Positions 17,123 through 25,483 of a stretch of 64,000 bases of DNA are shown one piece after another. How positions within the stretch are numbered: the stretch's first letter is position 1; each line of letters opens with the position of its first letter. The stretch is from positions 123,356 through 187,355 of IMG/VR virus record IMGVR_UViG_3300030099_006944. The stretch is one strand, 5' to 3'. The translations under genes were made by a program, and so were the position numbers. The notes beneath the pieces are model-generated. The model made no database searches. It was given only the letters and a program-made list of their open reading frames with translations, and had not been told where the DNA came from. This DNA is from a virus.

Positions 17123-18478
17123 ATGTATAATAATGATCAAGACACTTTCTCACGTTTTGGGAAAAAATTTCAAGAAAATATGTGCCAACTTATGTTGGAA
17201 GACCGGCCATTTTATGACCAAATCTCAGAAGTTATAGATATCAATTTCTTTGAAAAAAAATATCTGCAAATATTTATAGAAACACTGATGAAGCATAGAG
17301 AGAAATACTCTACTCATCCAAATTTTGAGGTAATGATGTCTCTATTGAGAACTGAATTGAACCACCATGATAGAGCAACCGCCAAAGCAGTAAGGGATTT
17401 TTTTGCTAGAATAAAATCTTCGGATGGTATCGAAGAAGCCGCTTGGATAAAAGATAAGGCTATCGATTTCTGTCGAAAACAAGTGCTCAAAGCAGCAATG
17501 CTCAAATCAGTTAAATTATTGAAGTCCTCCTCGTTTGACGAGATTGAAAAAGTTATTCAGGACGCTTTGAAGCTAGGTACAGATAATAATTTCGGACACG
17601 AGTATCACAAGGATGCCCTTGCAAGATTCGAGATCGTCAATCGTAACCCAATCACAACTGGTTGGGATCGTATGGATGAAATATGCAAAGGAGGCCTAGG
17701 AAAAAATGAACTTGGCGTTGTTATTGCTCCTACTGGCGCTGGAAAGTCAATGGTTCTTGTCCACCTCGCCACAGAAGCACTCAAAAAAGGAAAAACAGTA
17801 GTGTATTACACACTGGAACTTAAAGACACGGTAGTAGGAAGTAGGTTTGACTCTTGCTTGACCGGAATTCCTCTCAATGAACTGAGGGATCGAAAAGAAG
17901 AGGTCTTGGATAAGATTGAAAACGTCGACGGCTCTTTGATAATCAAAGAATATCCAACCAAGTCCGCTTCGGTTCAGACAATCAAAAATCACATTGAGAA
18001 ATTGAAAAAGAGAGGCATAGAACCAGATATTGTGTTGGTTGATTATGCTGATCTACTTAGACCACCTCGCGTTTCTGGTGAAAAACGTCATGAGTTAGAG
18101 GAAATTTATGAAAACCTCAGAGCCATTGCTCAGATTTATGAAATACCAGTCTGGACCGCCTCACAAACAAACCGCGGAGGCTTGAATGCTGAGGTCATAA
18201 CAATGGAAGCTATCTCGGAGGCATTCAACAAATGTTTTGTAGCCGATTTTATCTTTTCGTTGTCAAGAACTGTCCAAGACAAACAGGCGAACAAAGGAAG
18301 AGTCTTTATCGCCAAAAATAGAAATGGCCCTGACGGCATGGTGTTCCAATCGTTCGTAGATTGGTCAGATGTCACAATTAAAATATTAGATAGGGATGAA
18401 GATGTCGATGCTATGCAATCTACCGCGGAAGCTCTGACTCTTCTTAAAAAGAAATATCAAGAAATATCAGCGAAATAG
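17123..18478 (+). CDS. Replicative DNA helicase, DnaB/gp41 type
   Basis: 451 aa. Residues about 1-160 are a helical N-terminal domain. The RecA-like motor starts with PITTGWDRMDEICKGGLGKNELGVV. Walker A is APTGAGKS (about 202-209). VVYYTLEL carries the catalytic Glu, and DIVLVDYADLLRP is Walker B. VWTASQTNRGG is motif H3 with Gln and Arg finger-like residues. It unwinds DNA 5'-3' at the fork. No separate primase gene is visible in this window. Confidence 0.9.
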   Translation: MYNNDQDTFSRFGKKFQENMCQLMLEDRPFYDQISEVIDINFFEKKYLQIFIETLMKHREKYSTHPNFEVMMSLLRTELNHHDRATAKAVRDFFARIKSSDGIEEAAWIKDKAIDFCRKQVLKAAMLKSVKLLKSSSFDEIEKVIQDALKLGTDNNFGHEYHKDALARFEIVNRNPITTGWDRMDEICKGGLGKNELGVVIAPTGAGKSMVLVHLATEALKKGKTVVYYTLELKDTVVGSRFDSCLTGIPLNELRDRKEEVLDKIENVDGSLIIKEYPTKSASVQTIKNHIEKLKKRGIEPDIVLVDYADLLRPPRVSGEKRHELEEIYENLRAIAQIYEIPVWTASQTNRGGLNAEVITMEAISEAFNKCFVADFIFSLSRTVQDKQANKGRVFIAKNRNGPDGMVFQSFVDWSDVTIKILDRDEDVDAMQSTAEALTLLKKKYQEISAK

Positions 18479-18488
18479 GAGAGCAAGT

Positions 18489-20342
18489 ATGGAACTAGAA
18501 AAAAAAATCTTGTCGGACATAACTGTGCATATGAAATATGCTCGGTACTTGGAAGACGAAAACCGTAGAGAAAACTGGAACGAATTAGTAACGAGGAACA
18601 TGAATATGCACCTCAAAAAATTCCCTAGTTTAGAAAGAGAAATAAAAAATGCTTATCAATATGTTTTTGATAAGAAAGTGCTACCTTCAATGAGAAGCAT
18701 GCAATTTGGAGGAAAACCTATCGAGGTCTCCCCAAATCGTATATTCAATTGTGCTTTCGCTCCTGTCGATAATTATCATGTTTTTTCTGAAATCATGTTT
18801 CTCCTCCTAGGAGGCACAGGCGTAGGGTTTTCAGTACAAAAACATCACGTCAATAAACTACCAGAGATCAGAAGACCTTCAAATAGAAGCCGTAGGTTTT
18901 TAGTTGGAGATTCAATTGAAGGTTGGGCAGATTCTGTAAAAGCATTAATCCAATCCTACTTCAAAGGCACTTCAAAGTTGCGTTTTGATTTTAGCGACAT
19001 CCGTCCAAAGGGCGCAAGACTAGTTACATCAGGTGGAAAAGCTCCCGGACCACAACCACTCAAAGAGTGTTTAGTAAAAATAGAAGGAATATTAGATGAA
19101 AAAGACGACGGAGAACAACTTACACCCATTGAAGTTCATGATATCATCTGCTATATTGCGGATGCAGTTCTTGCGGGAGGTATTCGTAGGGCTGCCCTTA
19201 TATCTTTATTCTCTGCTGACGACGAAGAAATGCTGTCAGCAAAAACTGGAAACTGGTGGGAACTCAATCCACAACGTGGCCGTGCTAACAATTCTGCTGT
19301 CCTTATGCGGCATCGTATTGACCGTAGCACTTTTATGTCTATATGGGATCGAGTACGTGAATCAGGTAGTGGAGAGCCGGGATTCTATTTCTCCAACGAC
19401 AAAGATTGGGGAACAAATCCCTGTTGTGAAATAGGTTTAAGACCATATCAGTTTTGTAATTTAACAGAAGTAAATGTCAGTGACGTTTCAACCCAAGAAC
19501 AACTAGAAGAAAGAGTTCGCGCTGCGACCTTCATAGGTACCCTTCAAGCGTCTTACACGGACTTCCACTACCTAAGACCTATCTGGAAGCGAAACACGGA
19601 AAAGGATGCCCTTATCGGCGTTTCTATGACCGGTATTGCATCCGGCGGTGTTCTCAAACTGGATATGCAAGAGGCCTCCTTGATTGTCAAAAGAGAAAAC
19701 AGAAGAATAGCCTTTCAGATTGGGATAAAACCAGCAGCCAGAACCACATGTGTTAAGCCGGCTGGTACAACATCGCTAACCCTAGGTACATCCAGTGGTA
19801 TTCATGCATGGCACAACGACTATTATATACGTAGAATTCGTGTGGGAAAAAACGAATCAATATATTCATACTTGGTTAATAACATTCCAGAATTAGTGGA
19901 AGATGATAAGTTCCGCCCTCATGATACAGCAATCATCATGATACCTCAGAAAGCACCACAAGGCTCCATAACGCGTCATGAAAGCGCTTTGGATTTATTA
20001 AGAAGGGTAAAGACCATAAGTGATACTTGGATCCAAGGAGGGCACCAAAATGGACACAATACTCATAATGTTTCGGCCACTGTTACTATAAAACCTGACG
20101 AATGGAAATGTGTTGGAGAGTGGATGTGGTTGAATCGTAAATGCTATAACGGATTATCTGTCTTACCTCACTCAGATCACACTTATGTACAGGCGCCTTT
20201 CGAGGATTGCACCCGAGAAGAGTACGAAAATTTACTTCCAAAGCTAAAAAGTATTAACTTGGATCTAATTATAGAAGAGCAGGACGAAACAAATTTATCC
20301 GGTGAACTAGCATGTGCCGGTGGATCTTGCGAACTATTTTAG
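18489..20342 (+). CDS. nrdJ: Adenosylcobalamin-dependent ribonucleotide reductase (class II, monomeric)
   Basis: 617 aa. PSMRSMQFGG, then NRIFNCAFAP with the first redox Cys near residue 88. LGGTGVGFSVQ, GGIRRAALISLF and NPCCEIGLRPYQFCNL (thiyl-radical Cys and catalytic Glu, near residue 310) follow. VKPAGTTSLTLGTSSGIHAWH and the C-terminal CAGGSCELF re-reduction Cys pair complete the set. This is the pattern of monomeric RTPR-type enzymes, which need B12 and no small subunit or oxygen. It is somewhat shorter than the Lactobacillus enzyme. It makes dNTPs for phage synthesis; a B12 supply in the host is implied. Confidence 0.92.
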   Translation: MELEKKILSDITVHMKYARYLEDENRRENWNELVTRNMNMHLKKFPSLEREIKNAYQYVFDKKVLPSMRSMQFGGKPIEVSPNRIFNCAFAPVDNYHVFSEIMFLLLGGTGVGFSVQKHHVNKLPEIRRPSNRSRRFLVGDSIEGWADSVKALIQSYFKGTSKLRFDFSDIRPKGARLVTSGGKAPGPQPLKECLVKIEGILDEKDDGEQLTPIEVHDIICYIADAVLAGGIRRAALISLFSADDEEMLSAKTGNWWELNPQRGRANNSAVLMRHRIDRSTFMSIWDRVRESGSGEPGFYFSNDKDWGTNPCCEIGLRPYQFCNLTEVNVSDVSTQEQLEERVRAATFIGTLQASYTDFHYLRPIWKRNTEKDALIGVSMTGIASGGVLKLDMQEASLIVKRENRRIAFQIGIKPAARTTCVKPAGTTSLTLGTSSGIHAWHNDYYIRRIRVGKNESIYSYLVNNIPELVEDDKFRPHDTAIIMIPQKAPQGSITRHESALDLLRRVKTISDTWIQGGHQNGHNTHNVSATVTIKPDEWKCVGEWMWLNRKCYNGLSVLPHSDHTYVQAPFEDCTREEYENLLPKLKSINLDLIIEEQDETNLSGELACAGGSCELF

Positions 20343-20351
20343 GAGAATAAA

Positions 20352-20540
20352 ATGAGAGAACGTTTGGAAATAATTATAGAAGAACTCCGTGCTGCAATGG
20401 CCGATGTTGATAAAGTCGAATCTGGAACCTATGGGTACAAAGCGGCTGCACCTAGGGCTCGCAAAGCAGCTCTTACGGCTATTAAAGAACTTAAAGAGTT
20501 GAGAGTTGAAATCCAAGAAAAAAAGAATTCTCACAATTAA
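20352..20540 (+). CDS. HC1-like (histone H1-like) small protein
   Basis: 62 aa. MRERLEIIIEELRAAMADVDKVESG.YGYKAAAPRARKAALTAIKELKELRVEIQEKK resembles the helical N-terminal domain of the chlamydial histone-like protein Hc1, in particular the KAAAPRARKA.......LK.LR.EIQ run. It lacks the long Lys-rich tail. It may bind DNA or act as a small packing factor. AGGAGAATAAA lies before the ATG, 9 nt after nrdJ, so it is in the nrdJ operon. Confidence 0.6.
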   Translation: MRERLEIIIEELRAAMADVDKVESGTYGYKAAAPRARKAALTAIKELKELRVEIQEKKNSHN

Positions 20541-20543
20541 TAC

Positions 20544-20572
20544 TTGACAAACGCCTTTTAATGTGTTATATT
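20544..20572 (+). promoter_or_regulatory. Class 1 promoter of the GroES operon
   Basis: TTGACA at 20544-20549, 17 bp, TATATT at 20567-20572 with GT before it. The left arm of a long inverted repeat lies in the spacer. Confidence 0.88.
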
Positions 20573-20596
20573 ATTTAATATGTTAAAAGGCGTTTG
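20548..20596. promoter_or_regulatory. 14-bp inverted repeat flanking the -10 of the GroES promoter
   Basis: CAAACGCCTTTTAA (20548-20561) and its exact complement TTAAAAGGCGTTTG (20583-20596) are separated by 21 bp holding the -10 and start site. Only the right arm would be in the transcript, so the repeat looks like a DNA operator rather than an RNA hairpin. An ATG inside the region (20580) is not the likely start of groES. Confidence 0.7.
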
Positions 20597-20618
20597 CTAT
20601 ATTTACAGCGGAGGTAAT

Positions 20619-20894
20619 ATGTATTTAGAGCCACATAATCGTCACCTTTTGGTGCACCCCTTAGATGATAAGGAAGAGAAAAAAGGCTTTGTCCTTCCGG
20701 AGGGTTACAAGACTCCCCAAACACCACATGTTATATGTGACGTTCTAGGAAAAGCAGAAGATTGCAAGGTAACAGTGAACATAGGAGATCGAATTGTAGT
20801 AGAAAGAACTATGTTGCACGAGATAAAAGCAATGGGAGAAACTAATTATCTAGTGCTAGAAAATTATGTTTATGGGAGACTACAAGATGAATAA
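20619..20894 (+). CDS. GroES-like co-chaperonin
   Basis: 91 aa from ATG 20619, with GCGGAGG at the right distance; the longer in-frame ATG at 20580 lies in the operator and lacks an SD. MYLEPHNRHLLVHPLDDKEEKKGFVLPEGYKTPQTPHVICDVLGKAEDCKVTVNIGDRIVVE...NYLVLENYVYGRL follows the GroES fold. It shows the RPL.DR-like first strand, a mobile loop region (about 20-33), a GDRIVV core and a final E..I.G.L strand. It should cap GroEL; a GroEL gene is at 46419. Confidence 0.82.
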   Translation: MYLEPHNRHLLVHPLDDKEEKKGFVLPEGYKTPQTPHVICDVLGKAEDCKVTVNIGDRIVVERTMLHEIKAMGETNYLVLENYVYGRLQDE

Positions 20895-21714
20895 GAAACA
20901 ACTAAAAGAAATGATCAAACAGGTTATACTTGAAAACAGAAAGAAATCTGTTCTCTTGGAGACCCCTCAATTACATGAAGCAACTTTTGCAAAAGCAGCA
21001 GATTATATAGACAACAAGAAACTACCATTCTTTATTGTGTCTGCTTTTCGTGGAGAACGCGGAACAAAATACAGTAGAAAAAACATATCAGCCGCTGGTG
21101 ATGTTAAAGATTTCTTAAAATCTAAGGGATTGTCATATACCATAGTGGATGGTGGCTATACTGAGAAAAAGAGAGACAAAATAACGAAAGAACCACTTAA
21201 AAACCCTGAAACAGGTGATCCGGTTTACAGTGTTGAGGAAGAAGAGAGTTATTTGGTGTTTGGGGATGTACCTCATTACGGAGACACATCAGCAGCAGTT
21301 ACCGATGTACAAGAACTTTTTGAGATTGCCAAAGAAGCCTGTCTTATTGATCCTGAGAATCCCCAAGAAACTTTCAGTTTCGGATATCCAGTCGATATAA
21401 TAGAACCGGGTTCAAAAGAACCTGTTCGCGAAATGCGCATAGCTTTATATGAAAACGATGCTCCGAGTTATGCACGGGAACATATGTTTACCGAATGGGG
21501 TGGTCCTTGGAATTCTTTCGCAAAGATGATGAGTGATGTTGGAGCTTACACTAAGATCAGAGGCACAAAAGGTGCTTTCGCTGAAGAAAAACTTGAAGAA
21601 GCTAGGAACATGAAAGTCAACAGTGTCATGGATGGATACAAAAAACAACATTATGTTGATTACTGGACAAAAATGAAGGCCCGATGGGATCACGAAAACA
21701 AAAAGAGGTCTTAA
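20887..21714 (+). CDS. Unknown protein with virion-targeting-like N-terminus
   Basis: 275 aa, ATGA-type overlap with groES. The N-terminus MNKKQLKEMIKQVILENRKK matches the amphipathic x-Leu-x-x-Leu-Ile-x-x-Val-Leu/Ile motif also found at 30520 and 44556. In T4-type phages similar short N-terminal peptides target internal proteins to the prohead and are cleaved. The rest (FFIVSAFRGERGTKYSRKNISAAGDVKDFLKSKGLSYTIVDGGY) resembles an alpha/beta domain seen in phage proteins of unknown role. Confidence 0.6.
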   Translation: MNKKQLKEMIKQVILENRKKSVLLETPQLHEATFAKAADYIDNKKLPFFIVSAFRGERGTKYSRKNISAAGDVKDFLKSKGLSYTIVDGGYTEKKRDKITKEPLKNPETGDPVYSVEEEESYLVFGDVPHYGDTSAAVTDVQELFEIAKEACLIDPENPQETFSFGYPVDIIEPGSKEPVREMRIALYENDAPSYAREHMFTEWGGPWNSFAKMMSDVGAYTKIRGTKGAFAEEKLEEARNMKVNSVMDGYKKQHYVDYWTKMKARWDHENKKRS

Positions 21715-22428
21715 ATGTCGTACGAGAATTCAATTAATCTATACGGAGATGGTATAGGTAAAGTTCAATATATTGACCATATGGGCACTGATCTCACAAT
21801 CGTGAACAGTGCTCGTGTTTCATTTGGAGTAGAAAAGGAGGAACTAGATGATAGAGATAAGAAGCTTGTTAATTACCTTGTTAAACACAGACACACGAGT
21901 ACGTTCGAGCACAATGTGGTTACCTTTAAGTTTGTCGTTCCTCTTTTTGTGCGCTCTCAACATATGCGACACAGGACTTGGAGTTACAACGAGATTTCCA
22001 GAAGATATACAGATAAAGATCTTGCTTTTTATTGCCCAATGTCATTCCGTACTCAGCATAAGTCCAACAGGCAGTCTTCTAACAAGGATAGAATAGACCC
22101 AATACTATTTCCGGACTTATCTGATCCTAAATTTGGATTGACTTGTTCGGACTACCTCAGGCAACACACAAAAAGATCAGTGGAATTATTTAATCATTTG
22201 ATGACTGCGGGAGTGTGCAGAGAACAAGCACGAATGGTGTTGCCACAAAATATGTATACAGAATATTATGGTACCTGTAACTTAAACAACCTATTGAAGT
22301 TCATAGACCTCAGAACCCATGAGGGTGCTCAACAAGAGATACAGAACGTGGCGAAAGCATGCTTGATGATAGCATCAGATCTTTGGCCGGAAGCTGTTGG
22401 GGCGTATAGGAACCTAAGATGTGTTTAA
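21715..22428 (+). CDS. thyX: FAD-dependent thymidylate synthase ThyX
   Basis: 237 aa. The diagnostic motif RHRTWSYNEISRRY (residues 85-98) is complete and HRHTSTFEHNVVTF precedes it. CREQARMVLPQNMYTEYYGTCNLNNLLKFIDLR carries the catalytic Arg and Ser-equivalent region. It makes dTMP from dUMP with FAD/NADPH and methylene-THF. With nrdJ and dut it forms a self-sufficient dTTP pathway. The stop overlaps the next start. Confidence 0.95.
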   Translation: MSYENSINLYGDGIGKVQYIDHMGTDLTIVNSARVSFGVEKEELDDRDKKLVNYLVKHRHTSTFEHNVVTFKFVVPLFVRSQHMRHRTWSYNEISRRYTDKDLAFYCPMSFRTQHKSNRQSSNKDRIDPILFPDLSDPKFGLTCSDYLRQHTKRSVELFNHLMTAGVCREQARMVLPQNMYTEYYGTCNLNNLLKFIDLRTHEGAQQEIQNVAKACLMIASDLWPEAVGAYRNLRCV

Positions 22429-22666
22429 GAAAGGGGACCTGTTCAAGTTCAACCAGTGCGGAACAGATTTGTTCTGTCATATATCGGGTTCCGTAGCCCT
22501 GATTGTTACTGATCCCGTGAAGATGTATGAATATGATTTTCATGAAATACCTGAGAAAAGAGAATATTATGTATACGATATAATAGTTTGTGGGCAACTA
22601 TTTATGGAGATCCCGGAAGAGTTTTTAAAAAGGATAGCGTTAAATGATGAAGAAGATACTAAATGA
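22421..22666 (+). CDS. Small GDLV-family-like protein
   Basis: 81 aa, starting inside thyX at the ATG in GATGTGTTTAAGAAAG. MFKKGDLFKFNQ then GSVALIVTDPVKM and YYVYDIIVCGQLF follow the GDLV pattern, a longer and more divergent member. Function unknown. Confidence 0.6.
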   Translation: MFKKGDLFKFNQCGTDLFCHISGSVALIVTDPVKMYEYDFHEIPEKREYYVYDIIVCGQLFMEIPEEFLKRIALNDEEDTK

Positions 22667-23165
22667 ATGGAAAAAATATTTGAAAGAAGGAACAGAATTT
22701 AATTACGAAGCCTTCATTAAAGAGTTTAATGAAATAATTGGTAATTCCGTTTCTTATGATTCGTCCTTTTTCCGACTAGTACAAAAGAAGTACAATCCGT
22801 CTTCTCTAGAATCACTATCAGGACTGAAGCCTAGGAAAAAAAATAAAATCATCGGCCAACTTAATGCTGGCATGACTTACACTTGGCTGGAATATGTTGG
22901 TATACAAGGGGTGAAATTTGTAATTGAATACAAAGTCTCCAAATATCTGAGTGAAGCGAAACCTGAAAATGTTGAATACCTGAAAAATAATTTTGAACAA
23001 TTTTTCGAGATTTTGGCCCAATCATCTGCAACAAGACCAGATATAGAGTTTAACACTAGACATGTGGCTCTTGCTGGCCAATTAGGAGATTGGTGGATAG
23101 CCAATGATGGCTTGGAAATGTTTAAAGATGTGTTCGCAGCAAAACTAAACATATCAGAGGTGTAA
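22644..23165 (+). CDS. Unknown protein with MKKILNEWKKYLKE leader
   Basis: 173 aa (ATG 22644 or 22647). The first 15 residues, M(M)KKILNEWKKYLKEG, are an amphipathic leader of a type common at the start of marine phage proteins; a second form, MKEVMNHWRGFIN, starts the gene at 25484. The rest is a helical domain of unknown role. It overlaps the preceding gene by 23 nt. Confidence 0.6.
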   Translation: MMKKILNEWKKYLKEGTEFNYEAFIKEFNEIIGNSVSYDSSFFRLVQKKYNPSSLESLSGLKPRKKNKIIGQLNAGMTYTWLEYVGIQGVKFVIEYKVSKYLSEAKPENVEYLKNNFEQFFEILAQSSATRPDIEFNTRHVALAGQLGDWWIANDGLEMFKDVFAAKLNISEV

Positions 23166-23963
23166 GTGCAGGAAATAAATTTATATTATAATAATTTAAA
23201 CATCGGAAGAACTCTAACTTGCCTTCTGCATTCTTTTAAAACAGAGACTCCTTGTATATTAACGCGGCCAACCCCACCATTTAAGTTTGACGAACATATA
23301 TCACAATACGATTTTACTTTTCTAGGTATTGAGGGGTCAAACCCACAGCAGGCTTGGGACAGGTTGTGTTTTTTGTTAAGCATGTCTGGACTCTTGTTGT
23401 TCCCAAATAATATTTCTAATGCACGAATGAACGAGAACATAGTTGATATTGTGACCAACAACAACCAGAGAATAAAAATTGAATGTGAAAATATTAATGT
23501 ATTTGATAATGACGAAACCGGCTGGTATTATGTATATGATTATTTTGATTGGAAATCAGGGTCCCTACATGATCTTGAATTGATCAATGATAATGACGAT
23601 AATTTTATAAAAAAAATTATTTTCTACTCCTCTGAGAGAGAACGTGTTAACAATAATGTCAAAGATTTAGTCGGTGTTTCATATTTAAGGGAGGACGAAC
23701 TTGAAAATCTTGAATCGTCATCTGTCTATTCTAGGCTTAAAGTTTTAAGAATGATGAAGGAAGCCGGAATAAAAGGTAGAATAACTGGCTATAACAAAAA
23801 GGGCATTGGCTCCTATACCGCTCCTGTTATTGAATTTAACAGAAGAATTGTAAAGCCGGATTTCAAGCCAACGATATCACTGAAAGAAGTATATGATATG
23901 CCAACAGAACAAGGGTACACATGGAAGTTACTAGAGAAGATAATACAAAGTACTTCCATTTAG
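23166..23963 (+). CDS. Unknown protein
   Basis: 265 aa, GTG start directly after the previous stop. An N-terminal alpha/beta part with the segment YDFTFLGIEGSNPQQAWDRLCFLLSMSGLLLFPNN would fit a dinucleotide-handling or oxidoreductase-like fold, but no motif is decisive. The C-terminal 70 residues (VYSRLKVLRMMKEAGIKGRITGYNKKGIGSYTAP) are basic. It overlaps the nucleotidyltransferase gene by 43 nt, so the two are probably co-translated. Confidence 0.55.
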   Translation: MQEINLYYNNLNIGRTLTCLLHSFKTETPCILTRPTPPFKFDEHISQYDFTFLGIEGSNPQQAWDRLCFLLSMSGLLLFPNNISNARMNENIVDIVTNNNQRIKIECENINVFDNDETGWYYVYDYFDWKSGSLHDLELINDNDDNFIKKIIFYSSERERVNNNVKDLVGVSYLREDELENLESSSVYSRLKVLRMMKEAGIKGRITGYNKKGIGSYTAPVIEFNRRIVKPDFKPTISLKEVYDMPTEQGYTWKLLEKIIQSTSI

Positions 23964-24838
23964 CTGGCATCGTTCCAGTTGCGGGACAATCTCTGGACTT
24001 TGATCAACCTTGGCCTGACTGCATGATGCCAATTGCTCCTGATTTTAGTTTGTTGGAAGCCGCTGTTGCTGAGTGTGCTTGGGCCGGCTGTGATACAATT
24101 TGGATAATTTGCAACGATAATATAGCAGCTCTAATAAAAAAGAAAATTGGAGATTTCGTCGGTGATCCCGTGTGGGCTTATCGTAAATTCGATAAGTATC
24201 CCAACGAAAGTAAGCGTCAAATACCTGTTTATTATGTTCCGGTGCATCCAAAAGACAGAGACAAGAGGGATTGCCTAGCTTGGAGTGTCTTGCATGGGTC
24301 TTTAACAGCATTCAAAGTATCAGACGAGTTGTCTAAGTGGGTTATACCAAACAAATATTATGTTAGCTTCCCTTATGGTTATTTTCCAGCCTATCAACTT
24401 CGAGAATATAGAAAAATTATTTCGTCCTCAAAGAACGTGTATATAACATCTGACGACAAGTCAATGAAAGATAATTATTATTGCTCTTTTTCTTTTGGAA
24501 AGGACGAATTTATAGAATTTAGAAGGATAATCAGATCTGGTACAGGCCGTTGGAGACCCGGAGTTGACTATAAAGAGTATGACGCTTTACCAATTGAAGA
24601 AAGATGGTCAGCTAGGTTTTTTGAATTAGAACAAGTGTTTGAGCCATTTGACACCGATCGAGCACAAAAAATACCAGTTGAAAATTTTTATAATATTGGC
24701 TCTTGGAAACAGTATAAACTCTTTATGTCCGAGAATCTCGATAATGAAATAAAAAGGCCATCAAAAACAATTTTGTTAAATCAAGCTTACAAACCGATTG
24801 GGAAAAACTACTTAGAGGGTGATGCGGAAGAAACTTAA
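23921..24838 (+). CDS. Putative nucleotidyltransferase (GT-A fold)
   Basis: 305 aa. LAGIVPVAGQ...QPWPDCMMPIAPDFSLLEAAVAECAWAGCDTIWIICNDN mirrors the first 90 residues of sugar-nucleotide transferases (GIVPAAG..., P..M.PI, LE.A..E...AG...I.I..). The usual GxGTR loop is replaced by GQSLDFDQ, so the enzyme is divergent and its substrate cannot be named. VHPKDRDKRDCLAWSVLHG could supply the metal-binding region. Confidence 0.6.
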   Translation: MEVTREDNTKYFHLAGIVPVAGQSLDFDQPWPDCMMPIAPDFSLLEAAVAECAWAGCDTIWIICNDNIAALIKKKIGDFVGDPVWAYRKFDKYPNESKRQIPVYYVPVHPKDRDKRDCLAWSVLHGSLTAFKVSDELSKWVIPNKYYVSFPYGYFPAYQLREYRKIISSSKNVYITSDDKSMKDNYYCSFSFGKDEFIEFRRIIRSGTGRWRPGVDYKEYDALPIEERWSARFFELEQVFEPFDTDRAQKIPVENFYNIGSWKQYKLFMSENLDNEIKRPSKTILLNQAYKPIGKNYLEGDAEET

Positions 24839-25427
24839 ATTTAAAAAATTATTAAATCATTATCGATCTCTCCAATATGAAGAAGAATACGTCAAAGAGG
24901 TTCTAAAAGAAGCTCATATTGAATTTGACGAATATTATAGGGAATTTTGTAGAATATATCTTGTCAACATAGAGAGGTTGGAAAAAAAGAAAAATGATAG
25001 ACTCAAAGCAGCCTACGAACAGAGTGAAAAACCATCCATGAAAGGCGTTGACGAAAAATTGAGAGCAAAAGATTATGATCATAAAAATGTTTTCAAGCAA
25101 ATAGCCAGAAAACTCCATCCAGACAAATTAAGTGAGGACGATCCGAGACTTAAGGAATTTGAAGATGATTTCAAAACTGCTGCCGCCGGCATCAATGACG
25201 GAAACTGGGGTGACTTGTTTAATATTGCAGAGAAACACGATATTGACATCAAGGATTATGACACAGTTAATGAATCAATTAAGGATTCAATCAAAGTTCT
25301 AGTTAAAAAAATAACAGAATTAAAAAATCAATATTCTTACATGTTTTACGAGTGTGAAGATGACAAGAACTGTAAAGATAATATAATAAAAAACTTTTTA
25401 AGACAAGTATTTGGACATAATTTATAA
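24822..25427 (+). CDS. J-domain (DnaJ-like) protein
   Basis: 201 aa from ATG 24822 (GTG 24819 is adjacent). A helical N-terminal part is followed by YDHKNVFKQIARKLHPDKLSEDDPRLKEFEDDFKTAAAGINDGNWGDLFNIAEKHDI, with the invariant HPD at about residue 105. The J-domain sits in the middle rather than at the N-terminus and the G/F and zinc domains are absent, so it is a specialised J-protein that could direct host DnaK to a phage target. It starts inside the end of the previous gene. Confidence 0.8.
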   Translation: MRKKLKFKKLLNHYRSLQYEEEYVKEVLKEAHIEFDEYYREFCRIYLVNIERLEKKKNDRLKAAYEQSEKPSMKGVDEKLRAKDYDHKNVFKQIARKLHPDKLSEDDPRLKEFEDDFKTAAAGINDGNWGDLFNIAEKHDIDIKDYDTVNESIKDSIKVLVKKITELKNQYSYMFYECEDDKNCKDNIIKNFLRQVFGHNL

Positions 25428-25434
25428 TTTATAC

Positions 25435-25463
25435 TTGACAAATGATACTAATTAGGTTATCTT
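25435..25463 (+). promoter_or_regulatory. Class 1 promoter
   Basis: TTGACA at 25435-25440, 17 bp, TATCTT at 25458-25463, GT before the -10. The spacer contains the 8-bp palindrome CTAATTAG. Confidence 0.8.
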
Positions 25464-25483
25464 ATATATGTGAGGATAAAAAT

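Noticed and set aside
20580-20618. Upstream ATG at 20580 as the groES start
   Set aside because: It falls in the operator arm at the expected transcription start and has no SD; GGAGG precedes ATG 20619, which also gives the normal GroES length.
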